Both the position numbers and the translations under genes were made by a program. From the NCBI GenBank assembly GCA_027886175.1, contig JAJNNQ010000075.1:4877001-4941000 (forward strand): 64,000 bases of DNA. Reading direction: 5' to 3'. The notes under the pieces are model-generated. The model worked only from the letters and a program-made list of their open reading frames with translations. It was not told the origin of the DNA and ran no database searches. How positions within the stretch are numbered: the first letter of the stretch is position 1; each line of letters starts with the position of its first letter. This stretch comes from Phylloscopus collybita (lineage: Eukaryota > Chordata > Aves > Passeriformes > Phylloscopidae). Positions 10,796 through 20,710 of the stretch are shown piece after piece.

Positions 10796-11620
10796 ATAAC
10801 CATTTATCCAGGTTTGATACTTTAGTAAGAAATACCATCCAGTTAATTTTCTTGGTGCCTCAAGCTCATAGATTCATGTCATCTGCAGCATTCAGGGTGC
10901 AAGCAGAGAGAGATCTGGCAGCAAGAAGCAAATCCCTTTAGAAAATTTTCACCAATGATTTATTATTATTATTATTATTATTATTAATATTTTTTAATAT
11001 TTTTAGAGAGGACTTTACAATGTCCTGAAAACCGTACCAGCTCCTGAAAGAACTGTCATGGCTTATGAGCATTATGTAGCTTTGCACTGACATTTTGGGA
11101 TGGAAGTGACATTTGATTGTTGTGACCTTGTTTTGTCTTGTGATGTTCCAATGCAAAATGAGAGCCTCACGACATGTCTCTGGTAAACAAATGGCAGCTG
11201 AATGCCTCGATTTCACATGTCTCTCTCAGTTAATACTCTGTGTTTTGATCATGTGGCAGTCCATTCACCTGAGGTCCTTTTCCTTTCTTATTTTCAGATC
11301 ATTAGACAAAGGCAAAGTTCAGCTTGTTTGCTTCATGCATGAAAGAATTAGTGTCCTGTGCTGTGTGAGTGGGTTCCTTTTTGAAAGGATTTTTTCTCAC
11401 TGTTTGGTGGTTAGAGGCAGTTCTCTGTCACACAAGGAACTCAATTCTTGGGAATTCTCTATGCAAAGAAACCTTTCCATGATAAGACAGTAACTTTTAA
11501 GTCCCGATTTAAAGGCAGAGGGGTTGGCCTTTAGTTTAAAAAAAGAAAAGTTTAAAATTGCATCACAGCAGCAACTTTGAAAGTCACTCCCTTCCCCAGC
11601 TTTGCTGTTTTGTTCAGTTC
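10796..11620. other. Unique non-coding DNA upstream of the CpG island
   Basis: Contains the ATT microsatellite at 10959-10987. The chance + strand frame at 11113-11493 (126 codons) includes a hydrophobic, Cys-rich stretch but has no family signature. If 11.62-12.3 kb is a + strand promoter, this is its upstream flank. Confidence 0.5.
10959..10987. repeat. (ATT)n microsatellite
   Basis: About nine perfect TTA/ATT units followed by AT-rich sequence. On the antisense strand this gives the poly-Asn run of a chance frame. Confidence 0.97.
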
Positions 11621-11630
11621 TTTATAAAAA
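11621..11630 (+). promoter_or_regulatory. TATA-like box upstream of the CpG island
   Basis: TTTATAAAAA fits the TATA consensus and lies just before the CpG-rich stretch. If used, a start near 11650 would be expected. CpG-island promoters often lack a working TATA box, so the role is inferred only. Confidence 0.35.
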
Positions 11631-11722
11631 TTCAAGAACCCCCTAAAAAAGGAAACTTCTCCCTCCTGGAAGCTGGCGTTTGACCTTTGCAAGGCAGCGA
11701 GATCTTTGCCGACAAGTGCAGA

Positions 11723-11935
11723 ATGCAAACATTTTGGATGCATCATTCCATCTGTTTTCCCAGCGCCCGCAAACCGTGCCAAGGAGTGCCCTCCATCCTC
11801 CCGGCTGCCACTTTCCCTTTGGAGGGGGGCTCCGGGGTGACGACCCTGTGCCTGTGCTCGGCAGCCATGGGTTCCAGCAGATCTGGGTGCTGGGGCAGCT
11901 GTTGCTCTGAGCGGTGCCGCCGCCGAGTTGGGTAA
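11723..11935 (+). other. Candidate upstream ORF (70 codons)
   Basis: ATG at 11723 runs in frame through a second ATG at 11867, which has strong Kozak context (GCAGCCATGG), and stops with TAA at 11933-11935, inside the X-box. From the inner ATG it encodes 22 residues, MGSSRSGCWGSCCSERCRRR plus VG. The Cys/Arg-rich peptide has no family match I know. If the exon is transcribed, this would act as an upstream ORF. Confidence 0.3.
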
Positions 11936-11945
11936 CCATGGCAAC
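11932..11945. promoter_or_regulatory. RFX X-box palindrome
   Basis: GTAACCATGGCAAC fits the RFX-family consensus GTNRCC-N(0-3)-RGYAAC at every position. RFX2/3/4 sites of this form typically sit near the start sites of cilium genes (established knowledge). The site lies inside the CpG island, about 245 bp before the splice donor. The core ACCATGG also forms a strong Kozak start, so the same bases could serve both purposes. Confidence 0.7.
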
Positions 11946-12138
11946 AGCATCACCGCCAGCATCCTCCTCCTCCTCACTCGGCTCTCCTCCTCCTCGGCAT
12001 CATCAGGAGCAGCAGCAGCAGCAGCAGCCCTGGCAGGAGCCAGAGCCCGGCAGCCGAGGCTGCAGCCAGCCGCTGCCAACCCCAACCCGCACCGGCACCC
12101 GGTCACAGCCCCGGCCCCGCTGCTCCCGGGGGGAATAG
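11938..12138 (+). other. Candidate ORF in the first exon (66 codons)
   Basis: Starts at the ATG inside the X-box with optimal Kozak context (ACCATGG) and stops at TAG 12136-12138, about 50 bp before the donor. The product is low complexity: a Ser-rich start, a six-Gln run (from CAG repeats, 12011-12028), then Pro/Arg/Gly-rich sequence. I recognise no family. It may be an upstream ORF, a small protein or a chance frame in GC-rich DNA. Confidence 0.3.
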
Positions 12139-12183
12139 GGCAGAGGGAGCTGAGGGAGCTGCACTGCAGAGGGATCCCAGACA

Positions 12184-12195
12184 ACCCAGGTAAGA
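12184..12195 (+). other. Consensus splice donor
   Basis: ACCCAG/GTAAGAG matches the vertebrate donor consensus CAG/GTRAGT closely, with the exon ending at 12189. It sits at the downstream side of the CpG island, where a first-exon boundary is expected. The matching acceptor was not found. Confidence 0.6.
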
Positions 12196-12300
12196 GCTTG
12201 GGGCTGCTCACAAACTCCCCGGGATCGATGTGCTGCGTGCCTGGCGTGTGTTTGCCATGCGAGTGTTGGCTGCGAGTTTTCCGGCTTGCTCCTTCCAACA

Positions 12301-14936
12301 GCAGTGTGATGACAATTCCAGGCATGTTTTCCAGCTCATGTTCCCCATCTCTGCCATACTGTCCCTCTCTCTCTGCTCCACCCAGATACATAAGGAATAA
12401 TAAATAATGTTCTAAAAGGTTGTTAGAAAATGGGATGGTGGGGGGGCCCAGTGTGATCAAAGTGGGGAACGGCTGCGCTTCCAAAATAAAAGTGGGCAGC
12501 AGCAGTGGAGCAAAGGTTGACGTGGTAATTAATAACCCTTAAAGAAAAAAAAGAATTATGCGACAACGCACTTCTGTTTCTACACACTCTACAAATAAAT
12601 CTCTCTCATCATATTCAGCAGAGAGCTGTAAAGCAGAGAGGTGTATGAATAGACAAGACTAGAAACCTCACTGTAGTCCACAACTGTCAGATTCACCTTA
12701 AGTGCTTTAAAATCAGACTAAATTATTACAATAGCAATGCAGTCATACCTGAGAATATATGTATGTATAAAATTGCAGAAATACTGCTCTTAAACATTTA
12801 AACTCCTAAAAAATAAATAATAAAAAAAAAATCTTAAAGATGTACATCTGATGGCCACACAGTAAAAGATGCTTGCTTCATTTGTTGTGAGAAAGCGTGG
12901 AGGGGACACATTTCAAAAGGCAGGAAGAGTAGTTCTGATCCAAAAGCACATGAGGACAGTCCTTGTCATTTTATAAACAGAAGAGATACAAAGCTCTGGA
13001 GTGTCCTTGTGCAGGCAAAGAGATGTGGATGAGTGCGTATGTCTGAGGAGCACAAAGGGGGGGACAATAAGAAGTAAGTTTAAGCCAAGTGTTTAAGCTG
13101 TGAGTGTTTGCTGTGTAATGACTGCAGAGAGCTCTTTCCACTTCCACAGAACTATTTTTATTTCTTTGTTTGTTATTGTCAGCAGTAAGGAGAAAGAGAT
13201 CTGACTCTGCTGCTGCCTCTGTCTCCTTCTCTAAAACCCTGTTCTTCCTCTCTGGTGTCCCTTGTCCTCCCTAAATCATCCTTGTCTGTGTAGCTGGAAA
13301 TGCGTCCTAATTCAAACATGGGGGTGGTCTGGGTATGACCCAACACAGTTACTTGTATACTTGTGTGTATATGTATTTATATGTGTATTTATATGTATAT
13401 CCTTGTACATAGGTTAAGAGGCACCTGTCTCTCATGTTCAATCTGATTTGAAAATCAGAGTGGTTTTTGGTCCAAGTCCTGCATTTTGCTATGTCTGTAA
13501 ATCCTCCTAAAATCAGCAGGAGCTGGAATATACTTTAAGTTTATAGGTACAGAACAGAGGGCAGAATTGCACTCACCTTTTCTCTATGTTTACAAACATT
13601 CTCCTCCTGAAAGCTACGGAACAAGGAATTTGGGTAGGTAGGACCTCATGTCCTTATGCAGTTCTTATGCAGAAGTGCTGTAAAAATTACCTGGGAATTA
13701 TGTTGCATCCCAAGGGAAATTGATAAGGTAAAGGATAGAAAAAGAAAATATAGGCAGCTATTTGGAATCGGTGCTACAATTTGAAAAATAATTTCTTGAG
13801 GAACTTGAGCTCATCACAACAGGTCTCCTCTACAAGGGGCTCTTTGATCCATGGTAATGACAGTGCTCACAGACACCAAGTTTAACTGAAGAGGATGATT
13901 TTGAATACTTACATTAATTAAACTAAAGCACTGTAGGGCTACAGTCCTTAAGAGTCTGGGCACATTACGTGGTGTATTTCTGCATGACATTTGGTGTTTG
14001 CTTCAAATTCAGGGAATATTTAAATCTTGAGACTTCTTTGTAATAACAGAGAGGGAATGAACGTGCCTGTCAAAATGCCTGTAAAAGGAGCACAAACCTG
14101 ATCATGTGTCTGACACTGAGACACCAGTAACAGAGCCACAGTCCTGTTTACATGTGTTGCAGAGATGTACAGTGCATAATCCAGGGGCAGCTCAGTGAGC
14201 AGTGACCCTCTCATCAGCACAAGCAGATGATTGAAGGTCAAAGGGCTCTGGGTATCACACATTAACACTCTGCAAGTATTCCTACACAGTCCTGCTCTGC
14301 TGTGAGCAGTGGGCAGGTAATTACAGAGAAGCCAGAATTCGTACACGGACCTTTGCTTGCTACAGGGCTGAAAACTTCTGCTAGAAATGACTCTGGGCAA
14401 GGCAGGGAAGCTTGATGTTTTCATGAGCACTGCTTGGCCACAGAAATCCTCCACAGAGGGCTGCTCATGGAAAGTCAGGGTGCTGAGGCTGGTACCAGTG
14501 AAAACAGCAAGGATGTTCCCCACCTCAGATATCCAATATTTAATTCTCAGTGTGGTCCTGCATCTCCTTCCATTGCTTAACCTGGAAAGCTTAGGAGAGA
14601 TTTTTTTCATTTTCCCTTATGGCTTTTTCTATTATATTTTATTAGTTCAGTAATGGGCAGGAACAGGGTCTTTCTTTTGTTTTGTGCATGGCTGTTAAGA
14701 GCTGCTCCCTCAATGCTCACTTATTATTCCCTAGCACCATTCTGAGGGGAAAAAAATGTATCTCATGATATAACTAAGCATCTTTTAAAATCTCGCTCCT
14801 AATTTTCATTAGTAACCCACTGTGGCTCTCAGAGCTCAGAACAAAAGAAGATTTATACAGTAGCTGCTGTTCTAAAGTCAGCATATGCCAACAGGTTGAG
14901 GCAGGAATTTTGGAAGTGCTGCAGCCAGGGTTTGGG
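12301..14936. other. Unique DNA, possibly start of intron 1
   Basis: AT-rich DNA without recognised mobile elements. An HNF1-like site lies at 12524-12538, and a GTAT/TTTATATG-rich stretch spans about 13350-13412. The antisense open frame 14020-14610 (196 codons) is the longest in unique DNA here, but it shows no domain, has no repeat similarity and is close to what chance allows. Not called as a gene. Confidence 0.5.
13350..13412. repeat. TA/TG-rich degenerate microsatellite
   Basis: Repeated TGTATATG and TATTTATATG-like units, imperfect, about 60 bp. Confidence 0.75.
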
Positions 14937-14945
14937 TTTTTTTTT

Positions 14946-14985
<40 letters not shown>

Positions 14986-15019
14986 GTGGGGGGTGGTTGT
15001 TTGTTTGTTTTTTTTTTTA
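14937..15019. repeat. Long poly-T tract with GT-rich tail
   Basis: A T run of nearly 50 bp with one interrupting A, then a G-rich stretch, then GTTT units and a second T run. Length is likely polymorphic or error-prone in assembly. No retroposed gene body is attached. Confidence 0.95.
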
Positions 15020-16557
15020 AATAAGGAAGATGCTTTTTTTCCAGCTCCTGCTCTGTAGTAATCTGAAGCAAAAGATGATTTGAAGGACAATGTTGTACCT
15101 TGCCTTTAGTTTAACAATGCTATTCATTTTATTTTGAGCTGTGTGTACACAGCTGATTATTATTCTATTCAATAATCACACTCTGTTATTTTCCCTCTTG
15201 CAATATTATGTTTTTTTCCCTTTATACTCTATTGTGATTGGCTATAAGACAGACATTTAACCATGGAAAAGTTTTCCCAGTGAGGAGAGGGCCAATGGGA
15301 TCTTTACATTAGAAACTGGACACTGCTCTGTCTGTTTGGTTCCCTTTAAATTATGTACCCAATCCATACTTGATACAGAAATAACCTTTTTTTTTTTTTC
15401 CCCAGTTTTCATTTTCTTGCAGTATCAGACTGGTCTTGGCAGGTTCTCTTAGTCTAACTGACACCCTTGATGCTGCAATGGGAACCTTTGTGTCCACTGA
15501 GCAGATACCCCATCAGCACTCAGGAAGGTTATAATTCCTTCCTGGTCTATTGGCTGGGGTGGTGTAAGCCTTGGGTCTCTGTTCTGTAACCCCTGGGGTC
15601 CATCACTTTCCTTGCTCATGGTCTGAAACCTTCTTCCCCCAGTGGTGAGACAGTCTGAGTGTCTGTGCTTCCCCCCAGCACAGCTCTGACAGGAGCGTGT
15701 CCACGAGCACAAGCAGTGCTGGTGTCTCACTTTGTGTGTATTTCTTCTGGTCCCCCCTGTCCCCAGTTCCCTCCCTTGCATGCTGGTAGTGCCTGACATG
15801 CTGCAAGAACCTCAGGGCCTGTGATGTAGCATGACCTCTGCTAACACTGCTCCAGGAGGGAATGGGCTGAAACCACCTGGGCAGTTGTGGCTGCTGGGCT
15901 GATCCTCCTTCAGAAGGTCAGCACCGTGACATGCCTGATCTCTACTTGTTGGGAGAGTGAGTCAGAAGCTGGCTTCCTCCAAATGTTCCAAATCCAAGAG
16001 GATATGATTTTATTCTCTCTCTAATCCTATTATTAGTGCCTGCAATGTTAAGGACTCTGTTATTCAGCAGTTTTATTTCTTCCCTGTTTCACTGCCGCAG
16101 ATGGAGCATCCAAACAAAGTGTAAAAGGAAGAATTTCTTTATTTTATACACTCAGATGCTGCTGACATCCACGTGCTGTCCCATATTGAAAGAAAATACC
16201 TTTTGGGGGACGAAGCTTTCTCTGGTCCTCCTACAAATCTGCCAGAAATCTCATGGCATTTCTGCTTCTCTCTTGGGTTCAGACATGTCTTGGTATGGAT
16301 TCTTTGTTTCTGTAACCCCCACACCTCTGACCTGGGTATGTTTCAGTATTAAGATAACTTTCAGTGGTCACAGAGGGACTCACAAAGCTTACTTCTCTTA
16401 CAGCACATGAGGCACTGTGGGTAAATGCAATGTCCTGATACACTCTTCCTACCTGTTGTGTTTTCTCATCCTTAGGATTATGGGAATAAGACAACATAAG
16501 CCGTACTTTTACCTGTTCCTGGCATATATACCCACCAAATTCTTGATTTTGTAGTAG
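15020..16557. other. Unique non-coding DNA
   Basis: Includes a T12-13 run near 15388 and a moderately GC-rich part at 15430-15870. Antisense frames of 116 and 67 codons and a + strand frame at 16036-16410 (124 codons) look like chance. No known repeat recognised. Confidence 0.5.
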
Positions 16558-16617
16558 TATATCTAGTACTTATATATATATATATATATGTATAAAACGT
16601 ATATCTAGTAGTTATAT
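16558..16617. repeat. (TA)n microsatellite flanked by a 19-bp direct repeat
   Basis: A TA run spans about 16571-16589. The flanks 16558-16576 and 16599-16617 match at 18 of 19 positions (core GTATATCTAGTA). This may reflect slippage or a small duplication. Confidence 0.9.
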
Positions 16618-18630
16618 TCATCATAATTCCTTTTTATTTGTTCTTAGCTATGTGATGCTGTCATGGATAGCTAGGACCTTGTGCACTCCATTGGAATTTA
16701 GAGGTGAAACTGCAGGTATTAAACAACAGACTTGTACTGAAAAAGCATAGCAGTGGTGTGTTTGTCTTACTTGCATGGAAACTTCAAACCCTGGTCACTG
16801 GCTTTTGAGGATTCACAGAATGCAGCACGATGACAAGCAGGACTTTCTTATAGTAACTTGGCTTGGTAGGGGCCACCTGTGCTATTATGACCCAGATGCC
16901 ACCATTTAGCAGCCCGGGGAGGACCAGGCTCTTTCTTGGTCTAGCTAGTTGGGCAAAAAAAAATCTCCCCATTTTATTGCTGTGCAGAGCTGTACGACTG
17001 GGAAGGAATCCAGCTCTGCACCATCTTCTAATGTGTAATTTTTGTTTCTCTCATTGTTAACATTGCTTTTATTTCTGAGGCTGGCAAGCACAGTCCCATT
17101 ACCTTTTTATGGTCTTAAAGAATGTATTATTTGGAGGATGTGGCTTGTTGTGTTGCTTGTGTCTTGGTCAGTTTGTCAACCCGTACTGCCAAAACCATCG
17201 TGGCAGTAGGAAAAGCAATCCTGCTGTATGAGAATGATTTCTTAAAGACCAGAGCAAAAGGACCAGAATTTCCATCCACTGAATCCTAGACAAGAGAGGT
17301 CCTTCAGTGTGAAAACTTCCACCTCTGTTAAATTATCTCCTCCTTTCCACTCAGCCTCATGTTCTGCTCTGTGGCTTTGACTTGACCTCATTGCAGGGAG
17401 ATGATGCCTATAGATGATGCACCCTCATATTCTTGCTGAATAGGCCCTTGGCTTGTAAGTGTCAGCTTTGAGGTGTCTGCATGAGACCACTGATTTTATT
17501 TTCATGAAAGGCCTCCCATTTGTTTCAGAGGTTCTGGGGCAGAATGGGGCAGCACCCACTTTTGGGAGATCGCATCTCTTTGTATGCTGCTTTTCTGGAT
17601 TTGTGTTCTCTAAAAAAAAACCTGGCTTCTTACAGTATTTTGGTTTCTGCAGAGGACTCTGGGCTACAGGTTTTGAGCTGGCAGTCTGCCAGTACCCGTA
17701 GCAACAGTACCTGTCACCCTCTGTGTGATTGAGCACCTGAGTGCTGCAGGTACTGCCTCAGATCTGCACAGCTCTTCTGTGCTGTTAGGGCCCAACTACC
17801 CCACGTCACAGGACACAAGGATCTCAGTGGGACAAGGCAGATGGATTTCGTTAGAACTGAGCAGTGTCTGCTGCTGCAAGTAGCTCTTCTTACAGGCACT
17901 TACAGAGTACACTGCCTTGCATAATAAACCTGTTCTATGCCCTGCAGTCGCACAGTGCTGTTTATTTTCTTTTCCTGCCTGTCTTGGTGTAAAATCTCAA
18001 CTGAAAACTTTTCTTTTCTCTGTTCGTGCCTCATTGTTTTCTCTGTTTCCCTCTCCCTTTGCAGCTGTGTTTAGGCTGAGCTGTGTGAGGGTGCAGTTTG
18101 ACCCGGTAGATGTTAGAGGAAATAAAGTCTCATTGTGTGATGTTCTAGAGTGCTTTGCTCCACAGCCACCCAGCCCTTGCACCGCTGGAGGCTGTGGGAT
18201 GTTTGCCATTGACCCCAGGAACAGCAGGAGTCATCCCCGTGCACAAAAGTCTTTTCAGAAGGAAAGATAATGCACAAGGCTGTGAAGAGATTGTTGTTTG
18301 AGAAAGGCATGGAAGCCTGAACCCTCTTGGTCGAAAAGCTTTTGTTGGCTGGCATGGATGGATCAAAGTCAAGCTGCTGTTTTAGCCTGGGATGTCACAA
18401 CCACCTGAACATTGCTTGTCTTTGCTTGGGGAATCAGGCAGCAAAGTCAGGGGTGTTGTGAGGCAGAAGAGGGACAAGGCAGAGACATTATTTCAGTAAG
18501 GCTACTCTTTTTTGAAAGAGGTCCATATGGATGAATGGATGAAATGGAGATGAATAATAATTCCAGAAGGTTACATGAAGAGCCCTTAGATGTGTTCTTT
18601 CTTTTATGGTGGGGAAGGGAGGAATAGATT
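16618..18630. other. Unique non-coding DNA
   Basis: No recognisable gene or mobile element. Open frames are all at most about 117 codons (17917-18270) and lack family features. Confidence 0.5.
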
Positions 18631-18687
18631 TTGGATTGCATCAATTCATTTGGATTGCTTCAATTCTTTTGGATTGCATCAATTCTT
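18631..18687. repeat. 19-bp minisatellite, three copies
   Basis: Units 18631-18649, 18650-18668 and 18669-18687 each read TTGGATTGCATCAATTCTT with one or two changes. A partial TTG follows. Confidence 0.95.
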
Positions 18688-19144
18688 TTGTCTGAGAGAG
18701 AGGAAAGATTGTTAGAAAAAAAAAAGGAAAAAGAAAATCCAGTGGAAAAAAACTAGTAAAGAATGATCATCAGACTCTTGCCAATTTTTAGTAGCACTGT
18801 TTTCTTTAGGCCTTGTTTTCTTTAGGTGCCTTGCATTGGTAGTGGGTGACATTAGTCCTTTATTAAACTTGCTGTGCTGAGGAGCTCATCGGTTTAGTGC
18901 AGCTAATAATAATACCCTGATGGAGAAACAGAAGGTGGGATAGCTCAGCATCAGACATCGGAGTGCAGAAATAGTTGCTGCTAGCTGAACTAAAAATACA
19001 CACCAGCACAACCCTCTTGCCTACAGCAGCACATGCTGAACACCCTTTGGACGCTGGCAGTGGGGGAATGGCCTCCCTTTGTTTTTGGCAGCTGCTGGAT
19101 CTGCAGTGCTCTGTGGTGGTTCCTTTGAGTGACTGCCTAACGTT
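18688..19144. other. Unique non-coding DNA
   Basis: A-rich start (about 18715-18740), otherwise ordinary sequence with no supported gene. Confidence 0.5.
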
Positions 19145-19390
19145 ACCTGAGGCGTGCAAGGCCCCTCAGAGCAAGTTAATTAGTACCCTTGGATAGTTAA
19201 TCATTATCCAGAGTCATAAATGGACTATATAGGGTGAAAGGGGCTGCATCAGATGACTTGTTGAGCAGGTTTGTCCCAGGGTGGGACTTTGTGATCGTGG
19301 AATCGCCCAACGAGATGGGAGTGAGCAGCAGCAGCGACCGAGATGTAACCATGGCTACTCTGTTCCACTGCTCCCTGCTCCTGCTTGGGG
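19145..19390. promoter_or_regulatory. Candidate regulatory cluster
   Basis: An HNF1-like site GTTAATCATTATC (19196-19208) matches GTTAATNATTAAC at 12 of 13 positions. A second half-like GTTAATTAGTACC starts at 19175. A TATA-like CTATATAG lies near 19225. A small group of CpGs spans 19297-19342, ending beside a one-mismatch X-box (GTAACCATGGCTAC, 19345-19358). The overlapping + frame 19234-19473 lacks an ATG start and has no recognised family. Enhancer or weak promoter function is inference. Confidence 0.35.
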
Positions 19391-19550
19391 ACAAACACCA
19401 GATGTCAAGATTGCTGCTGAATTATGAGCCTTGGAGTTATTGCTGCACAATGTGGTCAAAGAGATTTATCTAATTTTTTTCCTACTGCCTCCTGGGGTTT
19501 ACCCAGCCTCTCCACTTGGGCTCTACATGGGTGATATTCAGTTTAGCATG

Positions 19551-19589
19551 TACACGTTTTTCTGCTATGAGCTTCAAAATCTCCATGAC
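19551..19589. repeat. Member 1 of a 39-bp dispersed repeat pair
   Basis: Matches 24958-24996 at 37 of 39 positions in the same orientation, with the shared core TTTTTCTGCTATGAGCTTCA. Similarity ends sharply on both sides. The family is not recognised. Confidence 0.85.
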
Positions 19590-19750
19590 AATAAGCTAGA
19601 AGCGGCCCAGATATAGTGGGGACAGGGTACCCTGAAATAGGTTAGTTAGATGAAATTAGGACACATCTAATGCCAGAATCAGCAGTGCAACATGGATATC
19701 TGCTGCATTGTCAGATGGTAGATCAAAGATGAGGAACACTTTGTAGATGA

Positions 19751-19831
19751 ATCATAGAATCATAGAACAATTTAAGTTGGAAAAGACCTTTAAGACCATC
19801 AAGTCCAACCTCTAACCCAGCACTGCCGAGA
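19751..19831 (-). mobile_element. CR1 LINE 3'-end fragment
   Basis: Only the last ~80 bp of a CR1: ATCATAGAATCATAGAACAA, then 'gttggaaaagaccttt', 'accatcaagtccaacc' and 'acccagcactgcc'. Two clean ATTCTATG octamers (reverse complement) make this one of the better preserved ends. Confidence 0.93.
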
Positions 19832-20599
19832 TGAGGAAAAGTGCTCGATGAGAAAGAGGGAGTTAATTGACTCTGTTGGGCACAAGTGATGAGACATTGT
19901 CTCTAGATAAGGGATACAAACACAAGATGCTGAGACAGTGAAGACAAGAAGCAAGGCCCCTGCATTATGTGTAATAAAACCCAGCTGTGGTGGGACTCTT
20001 TCACTTGTTTGAGTACTGAGAGACCTGGGATAGAAATGGACAAGGATATGGCTGTAGCTACTTTGGTCACCACACCTGCAGGTAGGAGGAATACAGGGGC
20101 TGCATTGTCACTCCTGCCTTGCTTCCCTCCCAAAGTCAGGTGCCTGCTTTCTGTACAAGCACAGGTGCTTCCCTCAGAGCAGGACGTGTCAGAATATTGC
20201 ATGAAGAAATGTCAGCCAACAGAACTGATTTTATAAGATCCAACACAGAGGGAAGCCCTTTCCACAATGCACCTGAACTTTGGTTTGTTTTTTTTTTTTG
20301 CTTTATTACAGCCAGGATATCCAGGGACACCAACTTCCTTTGTGTCTCCTCTGGGCCTCTGGAGTTTGAGGGTTCAGCTGGGGACAAAGCAGGCAAAGCA
20401 CAGAGGTTTTTTCTCTTGGGATAGGTGTTTCTTGTGTGGACTTCTCTGAGTTGAGGTTACCTTAATAAAGGGAGCACCAGGAATGACAAGCTTCCTCGCC
20501 TGTCTTTCTTAGCCAGTCTTAGCTTCTTTCTGGGACTGCTATTGTACTTACTCTCTGATGAAGTGAATAGAAAAAAGCTATTTTTGTTCACAGGATAGT
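19832..20599. other. Unique non-coding DNA
   Basis: Overlapping chance frames on both strands (up to about 101 codons) and a T11-12 run near 20289. Nothing recognised. Confidence 0.5.
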
Positions 20600-20710
20600 T
20601 TCATAGGATGATTCCGGTTGGAAGGAACATCTGTTCCAATCACCTGCTAAAATCAGGGTCACCTGTGGGGTCAAACCAGCTTTCTTAGGGTTTTATCTAG
20701 TCCAGCTTTT
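20600..20710 (-). mobile_element. CR1-like 3' fragment, degraded
   Basis: TTTCATAGGATGATTCCGG followed by 'gttggaaggaaca', 'caatcacctgct' and 'agggtcacctg', which is the CR1 3' pattern in reverse complement with many changes. Confidence 0.75.

Larger units (their letters stand above)
11641..12300 (+). promoter_or_regulatory. CpG-island promoter and probable first exon
   Basis: I count about 33 CpG dinucleotides here, at GC near 60%. The rest of the window is strongly CpG-depleted, and this is its only clear CpG island. It holds an RFX-type X-box, two ATGs in strong Kozak context, CAG and TCC low-complexity runs, and a consensus + strand donor at 12189/12190. The low-complexity Ser/Pro/Gln coding in all frames and stops in the ATG-led frames before the donor suggest a 5' UTR exon or lncRNA exon rather than a coding one. 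The gene is not identified. A divergent or antisense transcript is also possible because the X-box is palindromic. Confidence 0.7.

Noticed and set aside
11928..12407. 159-codon + strand frame through the splice donor
   Set aside because: It has no ATG before the donor (a TTG is at its start) and it reads through the intron boundary. A low-complexity Ala/Pro/Arg frame in CpG-island DNA.
19234..19473. 79-codon + strand frame with exon-like composition
   Set aside because: Starts at GTG, no convincing acceptor and donor pair and no recognisable family. Kept only as part of the regulatory-cluster note.
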